Assembly: GCF_014217785.1 (NCBI RefSeq)
Contig: NZ_CP048814.1
Coordinates: 3,162,001 to 3,226,000 of the forward strand
Length of the DNA stretch: 64,000 nucleotides
Direction of reading: 5' to 3'
Source of the DNA: Rhodococcus triatomae
GTDB lineage: Bacteria; Actinomycetota; Actinomycetes; Mycobacteriales; Mycobacteriaceae
Part shown: positions 1 through 6,907 of the stretch, in pieces
Position numbering within the stretch: the first letter of the stretch is position 1
Layout of the letters: the number at the start of each line of letters is the position of its first letter
Made by a program: the position numbers and the translations under genes
The notes under the pieces: generated by a model
The model's input: only the letters and a program-made list of their open reading frames with translations
Databases searched by the model: none
What the model was told of the DNA's origin: nothing

Positions 1-1
1 G

Positions 2-1012
2 GCGGCCACGCTTTTCGCCGGTGGAGTCGCCAGCGCAGGATTCGACGACGGATACGTCGCGGACCCCACCCGGCTCACCGGATGCCCCAACTATCCACCG
101 TTCATGTGCGAGGCGATCGCGCAGACCGCGGCGACCGGCACCGTCGACGACCGGGTCCTGGAGTCGTTCCGTGAGGCGTCCGTCGCGTCCTACCTCGACC
201 GCATCTCGGTGCCCGTGTTCCTCACCCAGGGATACCGCGACACGCTGTTCACGCTCAACGAGGCGGTCGCCACCTACGAGGGGCTGCGCGCCCGCGACGT
301 CCCGGTGAAGATGCTCTGGCACGAATGGGGACACGACCAGCTCGTACCGGAGCCGGGTGACTTCGGCTTCGACTACGACGACCGGCCACCGTTCCAGACC
401 CGGCGGATCCTCGACTGGTTCGACCACTATCTGCGGGATGTCCCGGTCGACACGGGCCCGGAGTTCGAATACTTCCGCCCGTGGGCGCAGTACGACGGCG
501 ACACCGAGCCGGCCTACGGTTCGGCAGCGAGCTACCCGGTCGGATCGGACCGGGACTACCATCTCTCCGCCGACGGTGTTCTCGCCTCGGAACCGGGGCA
601 GCAGGGCACGCGCACCCTCACCGCAGGGCCGCTCCCGGTGCTGACCGATACTCTCGGGGACGTCGACCGAGTCGAGTGGACGACGCACCCGTTGACTGCT
701 CCGGTGGACGTGGTCGGTGTGCCCCGGGCAACGCTGCAGTTCGACAGCCCGGGCGAGAGCATCGTGTTCGTCTCCGTGGCCGATGTGGCACCGGACGGGA
801 CGTCCACGGTGATCGGCGATCTGGTCACCCCGGTACGGACCGGGCCGGGGCGGGTGGATGTGCAGCTCGCGGGGATTGCGCACCGATTCGAGGCCGGACA
901 CGCGATCCGGCTCACGGTGACGGGTGCCGATCCCGAGTTCGTGGGCCAGATGACGCTCGCGCCGGTCACGCTCGGATCCGGCCAGACGCTGACACTTCCG
1001 ACCGTCGGCTGA
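2..1012 (+). CDS. CocE/NonD-type serine hydrolase (X-Pro dipeptidyl-peptidase family), 3' part
   Basis: The gene enters from outside the window. The frame is open from base 2 and about 336 C-terminal residues are visible. It looks like the second half of a CocE/NonD (peptidase S15) hydrolase. The alpha/beta-hydrolase part shows TQGYRDTLFT, which carries the likely acid of the triad, and HEWGHDQ, which carries the likely catalytic histidine. The nucleophile serine would lie upstream of the window. From about residue 170 the sequence turns into the beta-rich jelly-roll domain of the family, with VDVVGVPRATLQFDSPGES and HAIRLTVTGADPEF. Members cleave esters or acyl/amide bonds; the substrate cannot be told. 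It converges on the SDR gene with a 4-bp gap. Confidence 0.8.
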   Translation, partial: AATLFAGGVASAGFDDGYVADPTRLTGCPNYPPFMCEAIAQTAATGTVDDRVLESFREASVASYLDRISVPVFLTQGYRDTLFTLNEAVATYEGLRARDVPVKMLWHEWGHDQLVPEPGDFGFDYDDRPPFQTRRILDWFDHYLRDVPVDTGPEFEYFRPWAQYDGDTEPAYGSAASYPVGSDRDYHLSADGVLASEPGQQGTRTLTAGPLPVLTDTLGDVDRVEWTTHPLTAPVDVVGVPRATLQFDSPGESIVFVSVADVAPDGTSTVIGDLVTPVRTGPGRVDVQLAGIAHRFEAGHAIRLTVTGADPEFVGQMTLAPVTLGSGQTLTLPTVG

Positions 1013-1016
1013 ACGG

Positions 1017-1796
1017 TCAGGCGCTGTATCCGCCGTCGACGTCGAGCTTCTGTCCGCTGACGAATCCGGCGGCATCCGAGGCGAGGAAGCAGACGGCCTC
1101 GGCGATGTCGCGGCTCGACCCGAAGCGGCGCAGCGGGGTGTTCCGCCTCGCTGCTTCGAGTGCCCTGTCATCGAGATCCCCCGAGGCGACCAGGGTTTCG
1201 GCCATGCCGTCGGAGAGCATTCCCGGCCCGACGCAGTTGGCGCGGATACCGAACCGGCCTTCCTCCACGGCGATGCCGCGGACGAGCGACTCCACGGCAC
1301 TCTTGGGGATCACCGACAGCCCGTCGCGGGCGGCGTAGCGCCCGGTGGCCGCGGAGGTCACCGCCACGATCGCGCCGCGAGACCGGCGCAGCGCGGGGAG
1401 CGCGGCGTGGATCACGGCGAACAGCCCGGCGGCGTCGTCGATCAACTGTTCGCGGAAGCGTTCGGGTGCGATCGTGCTCAGGTGTCGTTGCGGTACCGGT
1501 GGGCCGGCGGCGTAGACGAGCGTGTGCAGCCGCTCCGGTTCCCGGGCCGCCTCGCCGACGACGTCCGCGACGGCGTCCGGGTCGGCGAGGTCGAGCCGGA
1601 CACCGCGGGCACCGGGCACCGAGTCCTCGAGCGCACGGGCCGCCGCCACGTTGCCGCGATAGGTGAAGACGACGCGCGCTCCGCGTTCGGCCAGCATCCG
1701 GACGATCGCTGCCCCGATGCCGCCGGTCCCACCCACGACCAGCGCGGCACCGTCGTGGTGCGTCCAGCCGGATGTCGTCACCTTCGTGTTCGCCAC
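1017..1796 (-). CDS. SDR-family oxidoreductase with atypical active site
   Basis: A 259-residue short-chain dehydrogenase/reductase fold. The N-terminal nucleotide-binding motif GGTGGIG is near residue 22, a DLADPD segment near 69, and AGPP stands where NAG is usual. The C-terminal half has NCVGPGML and the typical ending FLASDAAGFVSGQKLDVDGGYS. The catalytic YxxxK is not present: the lysine is in SVIPKSA, so serine stands where tyrosine is expected. The nearest tyrosine (GRY) is 11 residues before the lysine. I chose the GTG at 1796 because it opens just before the Rossmann fold and gives the usual family length; the frame stays open far upstream without SDR similarity. Cofactor and substrate are unknown. 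Confidence 0.8.
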   Translation of the reverse strand: MANTKVTTSGWTHHDGAALVVGGTGGIGAAIVRMLAERGARVVFTYRGNVAAARALEDSVPGARGVRLDLADPDAVADVVGEAAREPERLHTLVYAAGPPVPQRHLSTIAPERFREQLIDDAAGLFAVIHAALPALRRSRGAIVAVTSAATGRYAARDGLSVIPKSAVESLVRGIAVEEGRFGIRANCVGPGMLSDGMAETLVASGDLDDRALEAARRNTPLRRFGSSRDIAEAVCFLASDAAGFVSGQKLDVDGGYSA

Positions 1797-1855
1797 GCAG
1801 CGAAGGTACGCCGGACCGGTGTCCGGGGGAGGCCACGGTCCCGGTGTCCGGGAGG

Positions 1856-2029
1856 TCAGTCCCGCCCGTGCGCCTGTCTCGCCACGCGCTCGGTGTAGTC
1901 GGCGCGTCCCTCCGGGTCGACCGAGGTCAGTGCCCGGCGATCGTCGATCACCCGGCGCCCGAGGCTCATCAGCCGTTCCGGGACCACCGCGGCGAGCAGG
2001 TCCCAGCACCAACTGACGGCATTCCCGCG
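1856..2029 (-). pseudogene. 3' fragment of an unidentified gene
   Basis: Reading the minus strand, a protein-like tail of about 56 residues ends at a TGA at 1856-1858. It contains WCWDLLAAVVPERL and ADYTERVARQAH. Its 5' side stops exactly where the palindrome at 2030 begins, and there is no start codon or ribosome site. It looks like the end of a gene once transcribed into the SDR gene and cut off when the palindrome plus ESX-associated genes came to lie beside it. I do not recognise the family. It is shorter than the overlapping shadow frames but reads more like real protein. Confidence 0.4.
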
Positions 2030-2097
2030 ATCCGCGGATGTTGTGCCTGCCGTGCTCTCGAAGGTTCGAGGGCGCGGTGCGGAGAAGGTCCGCGGAT
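2030..2097. repeat. Intergenic palindrome, family A copy 1
   Basis: An imperfect inverted repeat with outer arms ATCCGCGGA and TCCGCGGAT and a core CTCTCGAAGGTTCGAGGG that can itself fold. It lies just downstream of a DUF3558 gene, as do the copies at 61542 and 63358. Related copies lie at 45916 and 57245. It could act as a transcription terminator or be a mobile or REP-like palindrome. Confidence 0.7.
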
Positions 2098-2131
2098 TCT
2101 GGGGTGGTGGGTGCCGTCGGTGTTGGTGCGG

Positions 2132-2689
2132 CTAGAGCCGGTCGGGGAGGTGGGGTGCGAGCGCGGTGAGGATGCGTTCGGCTTCGCTGCAGGCCTGTTC
2201 GATGGTGGTGATGTCTTCGTCTGGGCGGTCCGAGGTGGGGGAGTAGGTGACGGAGAACTGGAGGACGCCGGGTTCGATGTCCATGGTGGCGAGGCAGTTG
2301 GAGCCGCCGGTGAAGTCGGCGATGGATACGTCGCGGCCGTTGATCTGGATGCGGGTGTGTTCTTCGAGGCGTTGGTCTGCGACGACGTCGTCGAAGGTGC
2401 GGCCCATGGCGGAGAAGCTGGCTCCGTAGCCGGGGTCGCGATGGGCGAAGGTGCATTCGTGGGAGATCGGGTTCTGTCGGTCGGTGCGGTAGGGGCTTCT
2501 CACGGAGAAGCCCACTTCTTCGAGTGCGTCGAAGGAGAGGTCGTCGCAGGGGTGGTAGGTGATCGGGATCGGTGCCGCGCTGGTGGTTGTGGCGGTGGGC
2601 GAGTCGGTATCGGTGCCGCAGGAGGTGAGTGCGGTGACGGTGAGGACACCGAGTGCGCCGAAGACGGCGAGGGAGCGCGAGTGGGTCAC
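2132..2689 (-). CDS. DUF3558-family lipoprotein, copy 1
   Basis: A 185-residue secreted lipoprotein. A signal peptide with hydrophobic core LAVFGALGVLTVTAL ends in the lipobox TSCG, so the mature protein should be acylated on Cys24 and anchored outside the membrane. A Thr/Ser-rich linker follows, then the DUF3558 fold with paired cysteines in CDDLSF, ECTFA, SNCLA and QACSEA. The GTG start at 2687-2689 overlaps the stop of the preceding gene as GTGA, which suggests translational coupling. The family is common beside ESX/type VII genes of mycolata; its function is not known to me. Two closely similar copies lie 60 kb away at 62764 and 63462. Confidence 0.8.
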   Translation of the reverse strand: MTHSRSLAVFGALGVLTVTALTSCGTDTDSPTATTTSAAPIPITYHPCDDLSFDALEEVGFSVRSPYRTDRQNPISHECTFAHRDPGYGASFSAMGRTFDDVVADQRLEEHTRIQINGRDVSIADFTGGSNCLATMDIEPGVLQFSVTYSPTSDRPDEDITTIEQACSEAERILTALAPHLPDRL

Positions 2690-3102
2690 TGGTTGGTTCC
2701 GATCGAGTGGTAGCCGTCGGCGGACTGGGAGTCGGTGGCGAGGTAGGCGTCGAGTACTGCCTGGAGCGAGTCGCGAAGGTCACGTGCGTACTTGATGTGT
2801 GCCTGGAGGTAGCCGACGGCGGAGCTCTCGTCGGCGATCTGGCCGCCACCGCGGGCCTTGTGCTGGAATTTCTGCACGATCAGCCTCGAGGTTTCGATGT
2901 CGGCTTCACCGATTCCGAGGGTCTCGTAGTACAGCTCGCGGTTGGCCCGGTCCTGCAACTGCCGGAGATTCTCGATGTAGTCCTCGCAGTAGTTGATGCA
3001 CTCGCGCATCTTGTCCGGGTCCAGGCTGAGTTGGCCGCTGCCGATTGCCGCGGCCGAAAACGCCTGCCAGCTTCCCGGTGCGGGTGTGTCGTTGCCGCTC
3101 AT
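2686..3102 (-). CDS. Small helical ESX-associated protein of unknown function
   Basis: A 138-residue protein beginning MSGNDTPAPGSW. The ATG overlaps the end of espG as ATGA, which is why I take this start and not the longer open frame. After a short N-terminal stretch it is nearly all helix, with heptad-like hydrophobics in CINYCEDYIENLRQLQDRA and SRLIVQKFQ. It ends in HSIGTNQ. There is no signal peptide or membrane segment. Length and helicity suit a WXG100-like or ESX-partner protein, but I see no WXG motif. Short relics of its last codons precede each of the DUF3558 copies near 61.5 and 63.3 kb, so the pairing with DUF3558 is old. Confidence 0.7.
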   Translation of the reverse strand: MSGNDTPAPGSWQAFSAAAIGSGQLSLDPDKMRECINYCEDYIENLRQLQDRANRELYYETLGIGEADIETSRLIVQKFQHKARGGGQIADESSAVGYLQAHIKYARDLRDSLQAVLDAYLATDSQSADGYHSIGTNQ

Positions 3103-3854
3103 GAGGTGAACTCGTCCCGAGCAGCAGCCAGCCCCTCGCGGATCATGGCATCCACTGTGGCAGCGAGGGTGTCGGGCCCGGCCGGCCGGGCCGTGTTCCG
3201 GTCCCGAGGGCCGATGGCGTAGCGGCCGTCGCCCGCGAGGTCGATCCACTTCACCGTGCCGACCTCGCGTCCGCGTTCGTGCCGCAGCCCGCTCCACACC
3301 CGAATCACACCATCACCGGCATGGGACTTCTCGACTGCCGACTCGAGGCGAGGACGGGCCGGGGCGGTGGCGACGGCCGACAGAACACTCGCCGAGTAGT
3401 CGTACTCCGGTTCGGTTTCTGCAGCGCGCGGTGCGAACTGGCGTCTTCCTGCGGCGTTCGCGGGCAACGCGCCGACGATCTGCCCGCCGAGGCGCCCCGC
3501 GGTTCCGTAGGCGACGACGACGTCCCCGCCGTGCATCGGGCCCGGCCCCGGAAGTTGGACGGCAAGTGCCACGAAACTCTGTACCTGGGCCGCGATGAGG
3601 CGGAGGGGCTCGGCGTCGATCGTGCGTCCCGAGACCGCCACGTGGACTTCCGGTTCGGCGAGGACACGTACGGCCGCGCGCAGCGAATCGTGCGCGGGAC
3701 CGGCGAATGCCTCCCGCACGGAGCGATGGAACTCGGTCAACTCTTCCACCGAGCGATAGCCGGTGACGATCTGGAAGGGGAAGGGGTAGCCCTCCACCCG
3801 GTGGTCGAGCCACAGACCACCGAACTGTGCACCGTTCATGCGCCAGTTGATCAT
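3099..3854 (-). CDS. espG: ESX secretion-associated protein EspG
   Basis: A 251-residue protein resembling the EspG family, the cytosolic chaperones that bind PE/PPE proteins for type VII (ESX) secretion. Family-like features are the N-terminal FGGLWLDHRVEGYPFP, the central SGRTIDAEPLRLIAAQ and the C-terminal IDLAGDGRYAIGPRD segment. Length fits the family (about 250-300 residues). It lies 4 bp after the PPE-like gene, the expected client, and overlaps the next gene by ATGA. No EccB-E secretion machinery is seen here, so the pair would use a secretion system encoded elsewhere. Confidence 0.75.
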   Translation of the reverse strand: MINWRMNGAQFGGLWLDHRVEGYPFPFQIVTGYRSVEELTEFHRSVREAFAGPAHDSLRAAVRVLAEPEVHVAVSGRTIDAEPLRLIAAQVQSFVALAVQLPGPGPMHGGDVVVAYGTAGRLGGQIVGALPANAAGRRQFAPRAAETEPEYDYSASVLSAVATAPARPRLESAVEKSHAGDGVIRVWSGLRHERGREVGTVKWIDLAGDGRYAIGPRDRNTARPAGPDTLAATVDAMIREGLAAARDEFTS

Positions 3855-3858
3855 CGCC

Positions 3859-5034
3859 TCACGCCCCGATCACCGGCGGCGCCACGGGAGGCAGCTTGCC
3901 GATCAACTCGTTACCGTTGTCCAGGGTGACGAGGTAGCCGGCGGTCTTGTGTTCCTTGTCCTGATCGCCTTGGCCCCGGCCGGCGCCCGCACCGCCCATC
4001 ATTCCGCCCATGGCGCCGCCCGCCATGCCCGGGCGGCCGATCCCGGCCCCTGCTGCGGCCCCGGGACCTGCGGACCCGGCGGGAACTCCGGACGGGGGAA
4101 CGCCCGTCAGACCTCCACCGGCCAGGCCTCCCGCGCCGCCACCCAGACCCCCGCCCCCCAGTCCTCCTCCGCCACCACCGGCGGATCCACCACCACCCAG
4201 ACCGCCGCCCACCCCCGCCGGGCTCACCCCTGCCGGGCCGAGGCCGGCGGGTGCGGTCGACGCGGCTGCGGGAGCGGTACCCGCGGCCAGCGCATCGCCC
4301 AGTTCGGACACCGCGGGCACGGCAGCGCCGCCCCCGGCCGCGGGACCCACGGAGTCGAGGGACGGGAGTCCGTCCGCACCGGGGCCGACAGAGCCTCCGG
4401 GCAGACCGACGCCGCCACCACCGCCACCACCGCCATCACCACCGCTTCCCCCGGAACCGCCCCCGCCACCGGGAAAACCGGGCCGATCGGCGCCGAGTGT
4501 CGATTCGGGCGGCGCGAACTGCGGAACGTGCTCGTCCACCCGGCCGAGATTGAACGAGAACGTCGTGAGCGCCTGCAGTGCCTGGCCGTGCCTCTCGTGG
4601 TAGGCGTTCTCGGCGGCGGTGTCCCACGGAGTGAGGGTGTTGTAGATGCCACCCTTGCTGATGTACTCGGGTACCCCGGACTGGGTGTTCTTGACCGCGT
4701 CCACCGCGGTCGCGATGCCCCACAGCGTCGTCGACACACCCTGGAAGTACCCACCGGCGTCCTCGGAGCTGCGTGCGTAGGTGGCGATCGACGCTGCCGC
4801 ACTCTGTGCGGCGTCGCCGGTCCACGCGTCGGCCAGCTTCGTGGACAGGCCCTGCCCGAACTCGGAGATCGAGGCCTGTGCGTCCGCTCCCAGCAGGGCC
4901 CAGCCCGACTGCAGTGAACCGGCGTTCTCGTTCGTCATCGCCTCGGCGACCTCGACGAGGCGTTCGAAGCTCCACGTGCCGCTTTCGAACAACTCGCAGA
5001 ACGGTACGTACTTCGGATCCGCGCCCTCGGTCAT
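3859..5034 (-). CDS. PPE-like type VII secretion substrate with Gly-rich C-terminus
   Basis: A 391-residue protein. Residues 1-170 are helical, with WALLGADAQASISEF and LADAWTGDAAQSAAASIATYA, which carries a W-T-G motif like the WxG turn of WXG100/PPE proteins. From about residue 180 it becomes a very low-complexity Gly/Pro/Ala tail with runs of Gly, ending in a small ordered tail (GYLVTLDNGNELIGKLPP). It is followed at once by espG, the usual chaperone. I chose the ATG at 5034 because GGAGGTGGGGG precedes it at ribosome-site distance; a start 30 bp further upstream is possible. It is likely exported. Function beyond that is unknown. Confidence 0.7.
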   Translation of the reverse strand: MTEGADPKYVPFCELFESGTWSFERLVEVAEAMTNENAGSLQSGWALLGADAQASISEFGQGLSTKLADAWTGDAAQSAAASIATYARSSEDAGGYFQGVSTTLWGIATAVDAVKNTQSGVPEYISKGGIYNTLTPWDTAAENAYHERHGQALQALTTFSFNLGRVDEHVPQFAPPESTLGADRPGFPGGGGGSGGSGGDGGGGGGGGVGLPGGSVGPGADGLPSLDSVGPAAGGGAAVPAVSELGDALAAGTAPAAASTAPAGLGPAGVSPAGVGGGLGGGGSAGGGGGGLGGGGLGGGAGGLAGGGLTGVPPSGVPAGSAGPGAAAGAGIGRPGMAGGAMGGMMGGAGAGRGQGDQDKEHKTAGYLVTLDNGNELIGKLPPVAPPVIGA

Positions 5035-5146
5035 CGTTGCACCCCCACCTCCGTCGACGCGCATGGCATCGCAGCTACCCCCAAGCGTCCCCGGCTCGGA
5101 CGTGACGACAATCTACCCTGGCCGGGAACGCGGGGTGCGCCGGAGG

Positions 5147-6907
5147 TCAGGAGTTCGACGCCGCCAGGTACGCAGGCCAGCTACCGAACTCGGTGATGTC
5201 GGCGGCGTCGACGATCGCGTCGTGCGTGCAGCTGAATCCGACGACAGAGTGGCCGTCGGACAGCTCCACGCTGGTCAGTGCCATCGGTGCCGGCAGCGCC
5301 GCGAGGAACCGGCCGAGCCCTCCCGGCGAGAGCCGGAACACCTCGCCGGCGATCGGTTCGCCCAGGCCAGGACCCCGGCGTACCAGGCCCGGCTTCGGGG
5401 GAGTCGTCGCGAGGGCGGTGAGACGGTAGGCGTCGGTGGTCGTGACCGTGTTCACGAACCGGGCGCCGAGGTCGTCCAACTGGAAGTGGAGCGGCTGCCC
5501 GCGCAGATGCGCACCGAACACCGCGAGTTCGACGCTCTCACCGACGAATTCCGGTGACGGCACACCGAGCAACGTCGCGGCCAGATCGATCGCCACCTGG
5601 TCGCCGAACGCGGGGACGACGAACATCACGCCGAACGGAGCGCCCTCCGCGGTGGATTCTCCGGGTACGGCGACTGCCGCCATGTCCAGCAGATTGCAGA
5701 AGTTGGTGTAGGTCCCCATCCTCCGGTTGATCGCGACGGGTTCCGCGTGTACCTCGGCGATCGTCGGCTGCTCGGTGGTGGTCGGCAGCAACAGCGCGTC
5801 GAACCCGGCCAGCAGCGACACGGCGTCCGCGCGTGTGCGGGCGAGGGCGTCGAGGTCGGCGGCGAACTCGTGCCCGGACGGCCGCTGCGCGGCCGCGATG
5901 ATGGCCGCGACCGTCGGGTCCGCACCGGCAGGGGCGGTCGCGAGGAACTCGCCGACGGCCGCATACCGCTCGGCGACGACGGCGCCGTCGTAGAGCAGAC
6001 GGGCCGCCTCGAGCAGCGGCGAGACGTCGACGGTCTCGATCTCCACCTGCTTGTCCCGCAATTCGGCGACGGTGTCGTCGAAGGCGGCCCGGTACTGCGG
6101 GGACAGCGGTTCGAGATCCTGCGGTCGCGGCACCGCGACCCGACGCCGGACACGGGCGGCGAGCCGGACGTCCGCGGGCCACGCGCGGCTGCGCGGGTCC
6201 GCCGCGTCCGGGCCGGCCATGACGCGCGCCGCCGAGGTGGCGGTGGCGAGATCGGCCGCGAACACGGTGAGCGCGTCGAAGTCGGCGCACGCGGGGACCA
6301 CGCCCGTGGCCGGGATGATGCCCAGCGTCGCCTTGATTCCCACCAAACCGTTGAACGCTGCCGGAACCCGCCCGGAACCGGCAGTGTCCGTACCGATTCC
6401 GATATCGGCGATCCCGAGGGCCACGGCGACCGCCGAACCCGAGCTGGAACCGCCGGACACGCGTTCGGGGTCCCACGACGCGCGCACCGCACCGTACGGG
6501 CTGCGGGTGCCGACCAGGCCGGTCGCGAACTGGTCCAGGTTCGTCTTCCCCAGAACGACCGCGCCCTGTGCGGTCAGGCGGTCCACCGCGGTGGCCGTGC
6601 GCTCGGCGGTGCGACCGAACTCGGGGCAGGCCGCCGTCGTCGGCAGGCCCGCGACATCGACGTTGTCCTTGACGGCCACCAACAACCCGGCCAGCACCAA
6701 CTCCTCACCGGCGGCGAGGCGGGATTCGACCGCCTCGGCGTCGGCGAGCACGTCCTCGCGGGCGCGCAGCGTGATCCACACCTCGGGCCGGTCCACCTCG
6801 ACGATCCGGTCGAACGCCGCGTGGACGCGCGCGGTGGGAGACGGTGCACCGACGGTGTGCACCACATCGGTGGTACCCGAGTGGAGGGTCCCTGGGTCGA
6901 GAGTCAC
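5147..6907 (-). CDS. atzF: Allophanate hydrolase
   Basis: A 586-residue amidase-signature enzyme that splits allophanate (urea-1-carboxylate) into two ammonia and two CO2, the second step of ATP-dependent urea breakdown. The Ser-cisSer-Lys triad is visible: Lys80 in VAVKDN, the cis-serine in SGGSSSGS near 155 and the nucleophile Ser178 in GTDTAGSGR. The last 130 residues form the extra C-terminal domain found in AtzF-type hydrolases (VFGAHLRGQPLHFQL, then GLGRFLAALPAPMAL). It overlaps the end of the urea carboxylase gene by ATGA, so the two are coupled. It is the last gene of the urea operon. Confidence 0.95.
   Translation of the reverse strand: MTLDPGTLHSGTTDVVHTVGAPSPTARVHAAFDRIVEVDRPEVWITLRAREDVLADAEAVESRLAAGEELVLAGLLVAVKDNVDVAGLPTTAACPEFGRTAERTATAVDRLTAQGAVVLGKTNLDQFATGLVGTRSPYGAVRASWDPERVSGGSSSGSAVAVALGIADIGIGTDTAGSGRVPAAFNGLVGIKATLGIIPATGVVPACADFDALTVFAADLATATSAARVMAGPDAADPRSRAWPADVRLAARVRRRVAVPRPQDLEPLSPQYRAAFDDTVAELRDKQVEIETVDVSPLLEAARLLYDGAVVAERYAAVGEFLATAPAGADPTVAAIIAAAQRPSGHEFAADLDALARTRADAVSLLAGFDALLLPTTTEQPTIAEVHAEPVAINRRMGTYTNFCNLLDMAAVAVPGESTAEGAPFGVMFVVPAFGDQVAIDLAATLLGVPSPEFVGESVELAVFGAHLRGQPLHFQLDDLGARFVNTVTTTDAYRLTALATTPPKPGLVRRGPGLGEPIAGEVFRLSPGGLGRFLAALPAPMALTSVELSDGHSVVGFSCTHDAIVDAADITEFGSWPAYLAASNS

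Noticed and set aside
1017-2849. A 610-codon open frame on the minus strand covering the SDR and more
   Set aside because: Only the last 259 codons are SDR-like; the rest is antisense or out-of-frame Arg/Pro-rich sequence over the DUF3558 gene and the palindrome. The GTG at 1796 is the real start.
4010-4603. Proline-rich plus-strand frame opposite the PPE-like gene
   Set aside because: It is the complement of the glycine-rich tail; Pro runs come from the GGC/GGN codons read in reverse.
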